The notes beneath the pieces are model-generated. The model was not told where the DNA came from and ran no database searches. It worked only from the letters and a program-made list of their open reading frames with translations. The translations under genes and the position numbers were made by a program. A stretch of 64,000 nucleotides of DNA from Lineus longissimus (taxonomy: Eukaryota > Nemertea > Pilidiophora > Heteronemertea > Lineidae), in the NCBI RefSeq assembly GCF_910592395.1, contig NC_088322.1, positions 2,792,001 through 2,856,000 on the forward strand. Reading direction: 5' to 3'. Position 1 is the first letter of the stretch; each line of letters starts with the position of its first letter. This document shows, in pieces, positions 1-11,242 of the stretch.

Positions 1-712
1 AACCAGGATGTGATAGCAAGGTCGGTTATGTAACAACATATGTTGACCTCAGCTTTTGATCCGGCAACTCAGCAGGAGGTTACCTGGCTCAGATAAGCTG
101 AGAGCTAAAGTCAATAAACTATTCCTCAGAAACTCTCCCCTCATCAAATATCCATCCCCAGGCATCTAAGGCATTTTCCATTAGTTGGTGGGGGATGGTT
201 AGGAGATAATTTTTACAGGGCTGGTTTCCTCATGCTTGAAATATCAAAAGGGTCAGAGTCAAGGTCACAACAAGTGAAAGTCAAGGTAGTGACCCACACA
301 GGATTTTATGACCTTGACCTACTTGCACCTGAGAAGCAAGATAAATCACTTACTGTTAGATTCATACCATTCCAACGATTGATTGCAGAGATGAGTTTAG
401 CCAAGACTCTCATAAGCAGGAATGCATCCTCTCCATGGTGATCATCAAGGCAGAGGAAAACCTGTAAAAAATTTAATGCAGAGTTCTAACACCAGGCCTG
501 GTTGTTCAAAAGCATCCTTGAATAAATAAATTATCTCAGTTTATCACATTGAGCCTGTTGCTTTGGGTGATGTTCTTAACCCGCCATGAGCATGACCCAA
601 TGATGTGCAGAAAACGTACATAGCACATCCGTCATGCCTTAGTAATATGTTAATTCACCAGCACTTCGTCGCACCCTCTCTAAAGGTGCCAAAAGCTCAC
701 AGGGAATATTAG
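1..712. other. Unassigned sequence left of the LINE
   Basis: No exon with consistent splice phases, RNA gene or clear repeat boundary was seen. The minus-strand TTI1 gene should continue in this direction, but no further TTI1-like exon was recognised here. Short open frames in this stretch lack any family resemblance. Confidence 0.4.
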
Positions 713-1774
713 TTTCATCTCTTAAAATATGGTGTTCCGCAGGGGTCGGTGTTGGGCCCAAAAATGTACTGCATGTACACAAAACCACTCGGCAACACAA
801 CAAGAAACCATGGCCCAGGTCATCATTTTTATGCAGATGATGCACAGCTTTACGACTCTTTTAATCCGGGGATCCCACAAGCACAGGAAGTTACACTTGA
901 CTGTCTTGACTTATGCATTACTGACAATGGTTCCTGGTTGAAGGAGAACATGCTGAAAAAGAACGACGACAAGACGGAGGTGGCACTCTTTGCATCCACT
1001 CATCGTTCCAAGACCCTGGATCACGTTTCGGTGAATGCTGGTGACTCTATCATTGACTCTGTGGCATGCGTAAGAAATTTGGGGGTGATGTTTGACAAGA
1101 AAATGAACATGGAAGCACAGGTGAATGCTGTCTGTAGGTCGGCCTACGCCCAACTAAGGAATATTGGACTGATCCGTCAGTATCTCAACACTTCTGCAAC
1201 CCGTTCACTAGTGTGCGGCCTAGTCACATCAAAGCTGGATTACTGCAATTCACTGCTCTATGGCATTTCAAAAGACCTTATGAACAAGTTGCAGAGGGTG
1301 CAGAATGTGGCGGCCCGCATCATCACTCGCACCAAGCGTCGAGACCACATCTCCCCTGTACTACGTGAGCTCCACTGGTTGCCGGTTGAGCAGAGGGTGA
1401 ACTATAAAATCCTCATGCACGTTTTCAAATGTGTGCATGGAATAGCGCCTGGCTACTTGTCAAGCCTGGTCAATATCTATAGGCCAGGAAGAGACCTTCG
1501 GTCGGCTGATGACAATAGACTAGTACTTCCAAGGGCCCGGAGCAAATATGGGGAGCGCTGCTTCTCATTCTCCGCAGCTGTTTTGTGGAATGGGCTCCCT
1601 TTTGAGGTCCGGCAGGCAAAGACCCTTGCATCATTTCAAACGATGCTCAAGACCCATCTTTTTTCAGTTGTAATTTTGTTATAAATATTGTAAAAGCGCC
1701 TTTGAACGGATTTAATCTGAAAAGGGCACTTAAATTTAAATATGGTATATACATACATACATACATACATTCAT
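713..1774 (+). mobile_element. 5'-truncated L2/CR1-like LINE (reverse transcriptase remnant)
   Basis: This is the C-terminal part of a non-LTR retrotransposon ORF2. From about 728 it reads YGVPQGSVLGP, then the catalytic YADDAQLY near 828-851. It continues through KLDYCNSLLYG, LQRVQNVAARI and LHWLPVEQRVNYKIL, a C-terminal signature typical of the L2/CR1 group, to a stop at 1684. Sequence just upstream continues the homology in another frame, with a one-base shift in the AAAA run near 724-727, so the copy is dead as well as truncated. A short 3' UTR with TTGTAAAAGCGCCTTTG precedes a (TACA)n-like tail at about 1750-1770, as expected for this group. It lies antisense in the TTI1 gene region. The exact clade is inferred from motif style only. 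Confidence 0.85.
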
Positions 1775-2673
1775 CCTAATAGTATAGATGGTGACAATTA
1801 TGAGTAGTTTCTGCACTTTGATATAAAGTCACCTATTTTGTTAATTATTTGTATCCATTGTCAGCACATGGTGGCGCCTGCCGAAAAATAGCAGCCACAA
1901 CGTGAAAAGCATTGACATAAAGACTAACGAGCCTGGCTTTGAAAACCCAGCCCAGAGGCAAAAGCATGCAGTCCAGTTGGAAGGCAAAATAACAGCTGTC
2001 TCTAATGATAGAGACTAAACCTGCTGCATATTATAGTCTTTCAGTATCTGTCTGATAGCTCAAATGAGCAGGGCCCTTTGTGCTTACTGGCTCCATGGCC
2101 TCCGAAAGCTGAATCGTCGCTAAAACCCTTTCCCTGCGCGACCACTTTTCGGCCGGCATCATATTGTGCTGACAGTGGATATATGAACTGTGGAAACTAT
2201 TCAAGCGTGTCACCACCTGCACTATCCGGATGAAATGTTCCCAGGGCATGTTTGGCATTTTCAGAGAGGGTGTGACCAAGTGCTGGTGAATACAAATTTT
2301 AAGTCATGGGGCTATGAATATGATGTATTATGCACATGAACAGAGGCAAAAGGGTTCAATAGCAACTTGTTGATAGTGATTGAGAAGACATAGGATTTGA
2401 ATATTAAGAAGGTCGTACATGTAGCTCAGAGGTTTGTATTTAAAAGGCATGCTCATTTAGATTCATGCCACGTTTAGGGATTTCATCATTTAGCACAGCC
2501 CGCCTCAGAATACATTTTCTCCAATCAGCATAACTCTGTTTCTTTTTTCAAATGCCACACATAATTTATATTATTTCCTTTTCTAATTTTTCAACAAAAA
2601 AACAACAAATACATTTGGACAGACCTTCAGACAAACCGCATTAGCAGATTGGCAAGAAAAATCACTAAGTTAC
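1775..2673. other. TTI1 intronic or downstream sequence, no recognised exon
   Basis: An 82-codon minus-strand open frame at 2031-2279 was examined. It does not resemble the TTI1 part expected next and has no convincing splice partners. Nothing else was recognised. Confidence 0.4.
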
Positions 2674-2839
2674 CTCGTGAATAGTATCTTTGAAATATGA
2701 CAGCAACTGTTGACCCGAGAGATCAAACATCACCCCAACGACTAGTGGCGCCCTCATGGAGGACGAGAAGTGACGCATCTTGAGCGAGATGGTGTGCATG
2801 AGATAGTCAACGTTAGAGCAGATCATGTCACTGATGCAA
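2674..2839 (-). CDS. TTI1: TTI1 exon (last one recognised in the window)
   Basis: This is a 166-nt internal exon on the minus strand. The acceptor is ...CTTCAG|TTGCATC and the donor CACGAG|GTAACT. It enters with one nucleotide that completes the codon begun by the 3437-3573 exon (AG+T, Ser) and ends in phase 0. It encodes CISDMICSNVDYLMHTISLK followed by MRHF and a helix-rich tail ending SYFKDTIHE. This matches the TTI1 segment in which a residue run like NSDYLVNGISLNLRH precedes a helix pair. TTI1 is a HEAT-repeat subunit of the TELO2-TTI1-TTI2 complex, which with HSP90 helps mature PIKK kinases (mTOR, ATM, ATR, DNA-PKcs, SMG1, TRRAP). Exon boundaries are read directly; the family is recognised from memory of the human protein. 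Confidence 0.82.
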
Positions 2840-3436
2840 CTGAAGATTGAATGGGTAGTGTTTTAGTTCAATAGCCCTAAAAAGGAACAACCAGGTTTTT
2901 CAAACACCTGTGATATTTCAAACACCTTCAAATAATATACACCTGGTTAGCGCCATTTTGAAGAAGCTCTTATAATCTCTGAAAAAAGATGCCAGATGTC
3001 AAATATCACTGTATCATGCTGAGTTCCTGCAAATTTACAAAGGGGCACTTTCATCAAAACATCCGAAACAAATATCGAGTGGCGCCCTCAACTTCAAGGG
3101 TTAGGCCTAACAGAATGAATATCTTGTTTCCACTCACACTGCAAAAACATTAAGGATTGGACTGTTGGAATAACTTTTTATTTTATTTTATAACCTTAAT
3201 TACAGACTAAGGTGCATGACTGGCGATGACAAACAATCTGTCGATAGTCACCATATGGGTGAAAATTCTCATGAACTTTGGCCAATGTTTGTGCATGGCT
3301 GACTCATTTTAATTACTGCCATTGATGAAATTGCATTCAGAATAGGCTGTTTTCCGACCAGACTTTATCCTTTTACCACTGAAGAGATTGTCTCTTTTGA
3401 ACAAGGCATTCAAAATATAGCATAAAACTAGCTCAC

Positions 3437-3573
3437 CTGTAACCTGTTTTATCACAGATTGTCTGTATGGTAAAGAGTGCCGTCCGACTGATAGCCAGTG
3501 TGTCATCACCCCGCTTCTCCAGGAGTGGGTACAGCACCACCATCATTAATGGGGAGAAATTCCCTCCAAGCAC
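3437..3573 (-). CDS. TTI1: TTI1 exon with the LYPLLEK motif
   Basis: This 137-nt minus-strand exon has acceptor TTCTGGCAG|GTGCTT and donor GGTTACAG|GTGAGC. It starts in phase 0, directly after the ATG that closes the 3992-4214 exon, and ends with two nucleotides. It encodes VLGGNFSPLMMVVLYPLLEK, then a segment ending TICDKTGY. The block 'alG..f..llM..LYP.LEK.gd..l.iS..a' is one of the best conserved parts of TTI1 and was the main basis for naming the gene. An alternative donor three codons earlier (ACAG|GTTACA) exists, but the GTGAGC donor gives the phase that fits the next exon. Confidence 0.86.
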
Positions 3574-3991
3574 CTGCCAGAATATTTTTCTTGAGTGTTC
3601 TTTAGTTGCACAAATTTTACACACTTCCTATTGATTTTGTAGTTTTGGGGTGAGAAATTAGGGAGTAATAGTATGAAGTCACAAACGTCTTAAATCCTGT
3701 ATCTTGGGAAGCCTATTTTCCCATAAATCAAAGATGGCCACCGCAGGTAACGAACGCTTGTAATTTTGGACAAGAACTCCCTTAGCTTACACCCAAACGT
3801 CATGAAATGTTCAAGAATTGAGTAAAATGGACTAAAATGGCAAGCTTGTTTCGTTAATTATCAACATATTATATTTTGATGAGTTTAAACCTCACTCGAC
3901 CCCAGTGGATGACAGTTGATACTATTCAGGATGAACCCTAAAGTTAAGGTAACAAAATAAAATGAAGATTAATCAAGATGAATTTACTCAC

Positions 3992-4214
3992 CATTGCAAA
4001 GTTGGCTATTCCCTCAACTAGAAGACAAATTTGCTGTATATTGCTGTTTATATTGATTAGAGTTGGTGAGAGGTTGCTCTTTGGAGATATACTTGTACAT
4101 GCCGACATCTGAGTCAGGTCTGTCGTGCTGCTTGGCTTAAGGGTTCCAGTCCAGCCTGTAATGCCTGTGGAAACATTATACAGCATATCGGATATATACA
4201 GCTCAGCCAGAGAA
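3992..4214 (-). CDS. TTI1: TTI1 exon, NSNIQQIC...EGIANFAM
   Basis: This 223-nt minus-strand exon has acceptor TAATTTCAG|TTCTCTGG and donor GCAATG|GTGAGT. Its first base completes a Ser codon begun in the upstream exon (4953-5118), and it ends in phase 0. It encodes SLAELYISDMLYNVSTGITG, a low-complexity Ser/Thr linker, and then a helix with NSNIQQICLLVEGIANFAM. The last part corresponds to the conserved TTI1 segment 'NSNIwQICl.lEgIg.FA', and the variable linker before it is also variable between species. Confidence 0.85.
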
Positions 4215-4952
4215 CTGAAATTAGAGAAAAAATTCAGAAACATGTTATTTTTATCTAAGAAGCCTAATAGCTGCTGGTTACGCAAAAGGGCCTGGGTTCA
4301 ATCCAAGGGAGAACGCAGGATAGTATAACAGGAGTAGGTGGCTTGAAAATTGTGTTGCTACAGGAGATCCTCTCAATTTAAGGAGAAGGTTTCTTGAGAT
4401 ATGATTTTATAGGATTTTTTAAACAAGACCTTGAAGGGGTACGCCGTTTGTAATTACTTGTGGTCCAATTAAAAAGAAATCCACTAAAACACAATGCTGT
4501 AGTGCAGTTATTGTGAATATAAATTTGTTTAAACTTACTTTCATAGTATTTGTATATCAGTCTACACAATGGCAATGTTGAAATTTATATTTAGTATTTA
4601 TTTTCGCAATTGGACTTTTTAAAATTCAAATACAAACTCAAAATGTTTAACCAAGTAGGCCACATTCCCCTCCATCCTTGACAAAATGCAGAGATGTCTA
4701 CCGGCACAGCTATTAGGTGTCGAGAAATCAAATTTGAAGAGTCAAGAACAAAATGGAATGGGGCGGGGTTTGGCAATAAAAACTCCGATAGAATTCATGA
4801 AAACAATGCACTGGTTACCGCTCCACATACATTTAGATCTATAGGAAAACGGGTAACTGAGAAATATGGTACTTGCACTTTTTGTAAGTACAAGCCTAAA
4901 GCAGGGTTAAACATATATAACAATTGTTTCGAGAGGATGAAGCAGCACCAAC

Positions 4953-5118
4953 CTTATTGTGTCCACGAGACAGCATTGATCCTCTGTAACATCTGAGCAA
5001 GTCTGGTCCCCACAGCAACCCAGGATGATTTCATTCAGGATGAGGATGGCTTCTTTCCGATACAGGCGAGAAGTCAGAATCTGTTCCGTAAAGTAGTCAA
5101 CCAGCAGGGTCAAATCAC
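4953..5118 (-). CDS. TTI1: TTI1 exon, LLVDYFTEQ...YRKEAILILNE
   Basis: This 166-nt minus-strand exon has acceptor GTTTTAAG|GTGATTTG and donor ATAAG|GTTGGT, the weakest donor of the set. It begins with two nucleotides that complete the Gly codon left by the 9734-9922 exon, giving GYYG|DLTLLVDYF, and ends with two nucleotides. It encodes LLVDYFTEQILTSRLYRKEA, ILILNEIILG and a Cys-rich acidic stretch. The 'LLvDhF......yRKqA.mILNEl..G' pattern is characteristic of TTI1 and the neighbouring exons are in the expected order. Confidence 0.85.
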
Positions 5119-6002
5119 CTTAAAACAAGAGCAACAATCTTTGAGGAATCTAAATCAGCACAGAGCATACTGAATATGTTATGCTTCAGGCAAATATATT
5201 CCCCCAATACATAACACTGACAAAACCAATGGAATGTGACTTTGGGTAGACAGAACACATTTGGCCAGGAGGGGGTTTGCTGGGGCCAAAGACCAATCAT
5301 GAGTGTGTTCTGTTTAATCTCGCGAGAGTGGTTTTGTGCTTCGTATTTTTTGGTCAATTCTTCTACAACCATGATGCCAATTTCCAGGTATTCAAATTTC
5401 TACAAGGCAATTTGTATCGTATTTGAATATTTTGTTCATCATCCATTTCTCCTCCTCATTAAGATAATGGCATCACTGCAAAGCTCTTTTCAACTAAGAA
5501 TCCATTAGGTGGACCATACCAAAGAGACAAGTCAATGCGGTAAACAAACTTCTGCTCAATTAGCGTGTTCGATTACTGAAGTGCCAGATCGAAGTGAGCA
5601 AACCTCGCAGTGGGTTACTTCGGCATAAAATGGCCACCGCATGTGATTTTTGAGAAAAGATGGCAGACGATACTGTAGATGAAGGGTTTGCGATGTACGC
5701 AAATGTGTTTTATTGCATCAGACTGTAGTTTTTTGACAAAAATAGAATGGATGTTGGAAAAAATTGATATTAGAATATGAAACATTTGGTCAATAAGTTT
5801 AGTGAGTAGTTTTTGTAGTTTTCTATTAGCCGTATTCAAATGTGGTTCCTGCTCCGTAAAAATACATCACGAATGCTTCCGAAAACACCCCAGGCCAGCT
5901 TCGTGACGCCGGAGTTATCAACAGTGTAGCAATGCGTCACAACCACCGTAACGTCGCCACAACAAGCACAGTAGCCAGCGACGTCAGACCTGTCACTTGA
6001 AC
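5119..6002. other. TTI1 intron, no coding feature seen
   Basis: AT-rich intronic sequence. The open frames here have no family resemblance. Around 5875-5990 the composition rises in GC, but no element boundary could be fixed. Confidence 0.5.
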
Positions 6003-7772
6003 AACAAGAGGCCAAAGGGCCTGGCGCTCAGCTGAACTGGTGAACAGGAGGGAGGGCTAGTGTGTTGATGCAGTCAAATGTTTGGGATGGTGTTAGTTGC
6101 ACTGAAAATAAACTTTATTGTTCAAGATTGACCTGCCAAGCAGGTGATTGGAATTTACTTAAAGAGGTTGATTGAAATTAAGAAAATCACATGGGAATCA
6201 GATATATTCATGAATATATTGTAAAAGTAAAAAAATTACACGGGAATCCCTGATCAAGATGGTGCTATGGAATAGAATAGATACAAGGCGAGTCAATAAA
6301 AAGGTAATCCGAGATTAAATTTGCCATGTTTAGGAAGAAGGTTTTGGTTTAAATTATGGTTGCTTGTGAAAGTAGTAGCTGGTTAGTTTTGGATAACCTT
6401 TTTTATGAGTTGCCTTAAATAAAACAGACATGTAAAAAGCATGATATTTTGATACGTACAAATGAATGTTTACAATTACAGGCAGTGTTAACATAAATAG
6501 ACTTATTGGATTAGGCAAGAGATTTTGAGAGGTTTATTGGATTGCACGGAGGCAATAGATCTTGGATTGCCTAGATGCAATCAACCTTTTTCCAATAGGT
6601 GCAACCCTGATGGGGAGGCAAATTCAATACTACAACAGCCACCAAATTCAGCGAAGACAATGGGTATCAGCACCTAGTATCTGAAAATAGAAAAAAATTA
6701 ATAAAAGATTCATCATTCATCAGTCACTACTTTATATCTTGATACAAACAGCTGTACAATCACTATGCCTACAGGTAGATAAATCTTTTTTTTTCAAAAA
6801 ATTTTAAAATAGATAACAAAGTAGACAGCAGACACCACTCCCTAGTTTACATTCTTCAACTTGTCTCCAGAATCACAACCTTGTAAGTCACAACCTTGTC
6901 TCAACATGCACAACCTGTCTCAGAGTCACAACCTCATCTCTTTGTGGACAACCCGTCTCTCCGAGTCACGACTCGTCTCTACATGTCTTGGAGTCATAAC
7001 CACCATGTCTATAAATGTCCAACACAGACCCACTGGATGGATTTATAGTGGATACACTCTGCGCTCATCCAGGAAAATGCATACTATTAGGCCTATGTTA
7101 TTTATGGTACGCATAGGTTACTCGAAAGCGAAGACAAAATATAATACTTGAAATAAATCCAAGGGGAGACATACCCTAGTTGGCCTAGCTCAAGCTGTAG
7201 CACAGCATCAGAACAAATCAAATGTCTGTCAGTGAGTGTAGGCTACCGAATTCCTTACAAACTACCAACCATGCATCACACTGTGCTAATGAACCACTAG
7301 CTCTTGATTATTAAACGCATATTTGCATATTTACTAAATGTTTTTCGACCAGCATCACAGAAACATGACAGACTTACCTTGCATTTAGAAGTGAAGATGG
7401 CGAAATACACCAGAACATAGAAATGCGACGAATCGATTTTAGAAATATATATTATTTACGAAACTCTCAGACTAGGTTTAAAAACCTGCAAATAGAAACA
7501 AAATAATATAATTTCCGATCCTAGCATTGTGTCTTGCCCATAGGCCCTAATGGTAAGCCATTTTTTTCATATTTTCCTATTTTCTGTTGTTTTATTGTTA
7601 TTGACAGAAGCGACCCGTCATTGAAGAAGGGAATTCTGTTGACGTCATTAGCGGGAAATTCCTTCTTATCAGCGCTAATTTAGACAATAAAACAGCGATT
7701 TTAGATTAAAACGCCCAATTAGATAGCAATAACGTCTACCATTGTGGTGTTTACTACCAACAACAACCTTGT

Positions 7773-8288
7773 TGCGGTGGCCCATAGAGGACATGCGTTT
7801 ATTTTCAATATAATAGAAAATTTTTCTTTTTACAATGCGTTTTTTTTCTCTCGAATTACAACCGCCGTCGGATTTATTTCTCACCGCCGAAAAAATAATT
7901 TCCACCGCCGGGTTAAAAATAATAATTCCCACCCAATTAATATCTACCGCGGTGGATTAGCTCCCGCGGTGGATATTATTTCCACTGCGGTGGACATTAT
8001 TTCCACCGCGGTGGATATTAATTTCCACCGCGGTCGATATTAATTTCCACCGCGGTAGAGGTGGATATTAATTTCCACCGCGGTCGATATTAATTTCCAC
8101 CGCGGTGGATATTATTTTCTTTGGCGGTGGTGGGAATTATTATTTTTAACCCGGCGGTGGAAATTATTTTTTCGGCGGTGAGAAATAAATCCGACGGCGG
8201 TTGTAATTCGAGAGAAAAAAAACGCATTGTAAAAAGAAAAATTTTCTATTATATTGAAAATAAACGCATGTCCTCTATGGGCCACCGT
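7773..8288. mobile_element. Foldback / long-TIR MITE with CCGCGG palindromic core
   Basis: Two near-identical arms of about 155 bp (about 7776-7932 and 8130-8285) are exact reverse complements over most of their length. Both would encode the same nonsense peptide, running from IIIFNPAVEIIFSAVRNKSD to MSSMGHR. Between them lie about eight units of roughly 21 bp built on TTCCACCGCGGTGGATATTA, each itself palindromic around CCGCGG. A 7-bp direct repeat ACCTTGT flanks the outer ends (7766-7772 and 8289-8295), consistent with a target-site duplication. There is no coding capacity. Long arms and a 7-9 bp duplication suggest a Mutator-like or foldback type. Confidence 0.8.
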
Positions 8289-8732
8289 ACCTTGTGCTTG
8301 CTTACATTAAAAAATCCGAGCCATATTGGGTGAAAACTTTGCGAATCGAGAGCTCATATGCCAAGACCAAGCATAAACCCTGAATGAGCATAGTAATAGT
8401 AGTTCCCCGCGAATTTTGAAAACCACTTGGCTTCTTGCCTATTACATAACATGTGATAACACCACTTAAACTTGGTCGAAATTTGAAATCCTTTGGTGAT
8501 AATTATATGCAAATCTTTGTCTTTCAGGGGAAATAAGCTGTTGTTAATCCAATGAATAATTCATGAGAAATTGCGCTATTTCAACTTGACGCTCCGATTG
8601 CCGTAGTATGCTTATTTTTAGGCGCATCGCTCCAATTTTTTGTGGCAACGAACCCTTACTCCTGATGTACACACACGCCAATTTGAGGGCCTCTATAGCT
8701 CTTCTCAATTCAAAATGTGCACCAGGTGTTTA

Positions 8733-8770
8733 ACGGACGGATGGATGGATGGATGGACAGACGGACGCCA
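8733..8770 (+). repeat. (GGAT)n / GACGGAC microsatellite
   Basis: Short tandem tract ACGGACGGATGGATGGATGG followed by ACAGACGGACGCC, positioned just inside the right end of the repeat described for 6003-8817. Confidence 0.8.
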
Positions 8771-8983
8771 CTGAACAACTTATTTGACAAGCTCGGCTGA
8801 CTGAGTCAGCTGAGCTAAAAACCATCCCACAATTCACATCGTAACCCCACTGATGAGCCTAATCGATGCAAAATAAATGAGGCGAAACGCATCTGGGGGT
8901 CTATTTAAAAGTATCTATGCTTTAAGGAACTGTACACAGTGCCGCCTGTTCCCATATTTTCATACCTAGTTTTTGTAGTTTAA

Positions 8984-9487
8984 CCCTATAACACCTTGAG
9001 GCGCCCGATGACGCCCGCCGCCGATCTCACTGGAGGCGCCCGATGACGCCCGAACACCCATCTTCAAATTTCGCGCGCTTAGCTACCGATCTTAACACCG
9101 ATATTCAAATTTCGCGCGCTAGCTACCGATCTCCCTCAGAGCGCCGTCTATTATTAATCTATGAAACTGAAGCTTTCAAATGCCCGGATGAACAATGGCC
9201 GTTGCTGTAGAAGTTTTTGAGATATTTGATGATTGAGTTTTTGTTTCTCTTCAAGCCAGTAAATGCAGGTTGGACATTTGAATTGCTGAATTGGATCGTT
9301 TGTTTGATTCCGATTTGGATGTATCCTATCTAATTTCATCTTCTTTCAAATAAACGGGACTTGTAATACATTATTTGGAAGTTCAACTACGTCATTTTGT
9401 GAAAAAATGGACCCACTGCAAGTAAAATTACGTCGGGGCCTAGGGGAATAAGCACTTGCACTGGCAGTGGCTCTAGGTGTTATAGGG
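8984..9487. mobile_element. piggyBac-type MITE, TTAA target
   Basis: Terminal inverted repeats CCCTATAACACCT and AGGTGTTATAGGG are each bordered by TTAA (8980-8983 and 9488-9491). This is the invariant target duplication of piggyBac transposons, whose ends begin CCC/GGG. The 504-bp interior has no transposase. Its left part is GC-rich with two local duplications: GAGGCGCCCGATGACGCCCG twice (about 8998 and 9032), and a TTCAAATTTCGCGCGCT unit twice (about 9064 and 9104). Confidence 0.82.
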
Positions 9488-9733
9488 TTAAGCACACCTG
9501 GTCTGGTGTCTGGACAATCTTTTTCAACATTTTTTTCTTCTACTTTTCTCTTCTACTACCCCAAAGTTAATCGGGCCTGGCACAAGAGCGTTTGGGCTCA
9601 ATTCACACTATGCATGCGCTCCAAGGCATGAGATCCAGTGCTTACTGAAGCGTCGCACTAGAAATTAAATATGCTAAATGTAAACAGTTGGAGGACACGT
9701 GACATGATACACATGAAAGTGACAAGAACTCAC

Positions 9734-9922
9734 CATAATATCCGATGTAATGGCATGTTGTACAAATTTGAGTAAATATGTTCCCATCAGAAAAATGCTT
9801 GAACGTTTTTCTGGACTTGAGTATTTTCTGCATGGAGATGGATGTACATTGTTTTCCATCAGCATGGTTGGACATGGTCGAAGTGTTATTGTATGTGTAC
9901 CCACACTCATAATCCAGCACTT
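9734..9922 (-). CDS. TTI1: TTI1 exon, KTFKHFSDGNIFTQIC...GYYG
   Basis: This minus-strand exon has a strong donor TATTATG|GTGAGT. The acceptor is less certain. ACTCCAG|AAGTGC gives the phase needed after the 26475-26600 exon and a length of 189 nt; an in-frame TAA sits further upstream. It encodes EVLDYECGYTYNNTSTMSNH, a linker, and then SRKTFKHFSDGNIFTQIC, ending GYYG. This corresponds to the TTI1 block 'r.yFr.Ftderif.ll.qvcqllGYYGnl', and the junction to the next exon gives GYYGDLTLLVDYF. It is the first coding piece after the intron that holds the transposon nest. Confidence 0.8.
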
Positions 9923-10697
9923 CTGGAGTTCTGTTGACAGACTGACGGCAGCGCAACTGTTTCGCTTAGACTATCCTGTTTCTGGCAGACTTCTGAAGGG
10001 TGTATGGGTGTTTGCCTTTCTCTCTACCACTGCGCCCTAGTCTTTTTTTTAAACATGGACGCTTCTGTTTTTGTTCATGCAGTTCAGCTTTAACATATAC
10101 ATTGTAGGCCTATGCCCATGTCTGGACATTGGCCTCAGTGCAAGGTGGGTCCAAAACAGGTTCCTTTCAAAACCTCATGATTAAGCCCATTGGAAGAAAT
10201 CCAAAAAGCAGCAAATAAAATCACCATTTACTCATATACTTTCTACATGTAGGTTATTTTTTTCTGCAAAATGCCAGCTTGCCCTAGCAATGACCCTTAT
10301 TCACGCATTGAAAGGTTTTTGGGCAGAGAAAAGTCAACCGGTTTGCTTATTCCTTGCACCGAAAAAAAATTATTTTGTTTCTCATAATTAGGAAGATTGT
10401 CAACCTGAAAGACTGTTTCATTTATTCAGTATTTGTTACTGACCCCAGATATATCTTTGATATACAGTAAGTTCACAGTTTATCGGTGGTGAAGGAAAAT
10501 ATTTCTAAGTCAAATAGTAGGCCCACAAAGGGAGGCCTAGAATGGCAAAGCTAGTCAGATCACATCTATTACATAGGCCTTGCTTCTTTTCGGGCCAATG
10601 CACTTATCCCCAAAGTCAGTGATCAATACTGGTAGTGATCTCTGATCAGTTTCACAAAGGCAATACAAGGGTAATTCATGGTTGCCAAATCCACTTG

Positions 10698-10860
10698 GGG
10701 TGGTGTTCCCGAAGCCATCGTTAGCGTAACGATGTCGTTACGGTATCGTTAAGCCATCGTTAAGTATGCGTCCCGGTGCCCGAAAGGTTCGTTACGTTTA
10801 ACTACATCGTTAATTTAACGACAGCCCCAGAGCTGTCGTTAGACCATCGTTAAAACTAAA
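10698..10860. promoter_or_regulatory. Harbinger left subterminal motif cluster
   Basis: At least seven occurrences, on both strands, of CATCGTTA / TAACGATG-like 8-mers lie within about 160 bp of the left end, including the near-palindromic AACGATGTCGTTAC. A matching cluster lies at 22320-22424. In Harbingers such motifs are plausible binding sites for the Myb-like protein and transposase; the binding role is inferred. Confidence 0.55.
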
Positions 10861-11228
10861 AATCCTAAACTGGCTCAGTTCGCGTGAAATTATTGGTGTA
10901 TTCTCGGTTATTCAATTCTTTGCGTAATTACTTTCTATTGTAGAAGACAGTGTTGATCCCAGTTATACATTAGCTATATATCTTCACAGTGTCACCGGTC
11001 CATTTAGTGTGTGCAATGGCTGCTGCATATCTACTCGTGCAAAATGGGCAAGATGGACAAGACCGACGCAGGCAAGTTGCTCCACGGGAATATCCTGTCA
11101 GAGAAAATCCTCTGGAAACCATGACTGACGCCCAACTTATAAAGAGATACCGGATGGATCGGGCCGGCCTCCAATATTTGTGTGATGAACTACATGACGA
11201 CTTATGCAAGTATCAATGCGTATCTTTC

Positions 11229-11242
11229 CCCCCCCCCCCCCT
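11229..11242 (+). repeat. Poly-C tract in the TIR of the TTA element
   Basis: A run of about 14 C here is matched by a shorter run of about 8 G in the opposite TIR (about 14014-14021). This is a length-variable homopolymer within otherwise matching inverted repeats. Confidence 0.8.

Larger units (their letters stand above)
6003..8817 (+). repeat. Candidate member of the GCTCASCT / GACGGACGCC interspersed repeat family
   Basis: The left end reads AAGAGGCCAAAGGGCCTGGC followed by GCTCAGCTGA. The right end has a (GGAT)n/GACGGACGCC microsatellite (8733-8770) followed by a small palindrome and GTCAGCTGAGCTAAAAA (to 8817). The ends therefore carry a short inverted repeat (GCTCAGCTGA versus TCAGCTGAGC). 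The layout matches the better preserved copy at 12207-13836. The interior between these ends was not matched to that copy and holds a nested foldback element, so the pairing of the two ends is an inference. Confidence 0.42.

Noticed and set aside
2031-2279. 82-codon minus-strand frame as a further TTI1 exon
   Set aside because: It does not resemble the expected TTI1 continuation and no acceptor gives the needed phase 0 entry with a credible pyrimidine tract.
6861-7151. Ser/Cys-rich 96-codon frame
   Set aside because: Made of imperfect GTCTC(C)AGAGTCACAACC repeats; no homology and no splice support.
7675-8333. Two matching proteins (IIIFNPAVEIIFSAVRNKSD...) on opposite strands
   Set aside because: They are the two arms of an inverted repeat, not paralogous genes; flanking parts differ and there are no gene signals.
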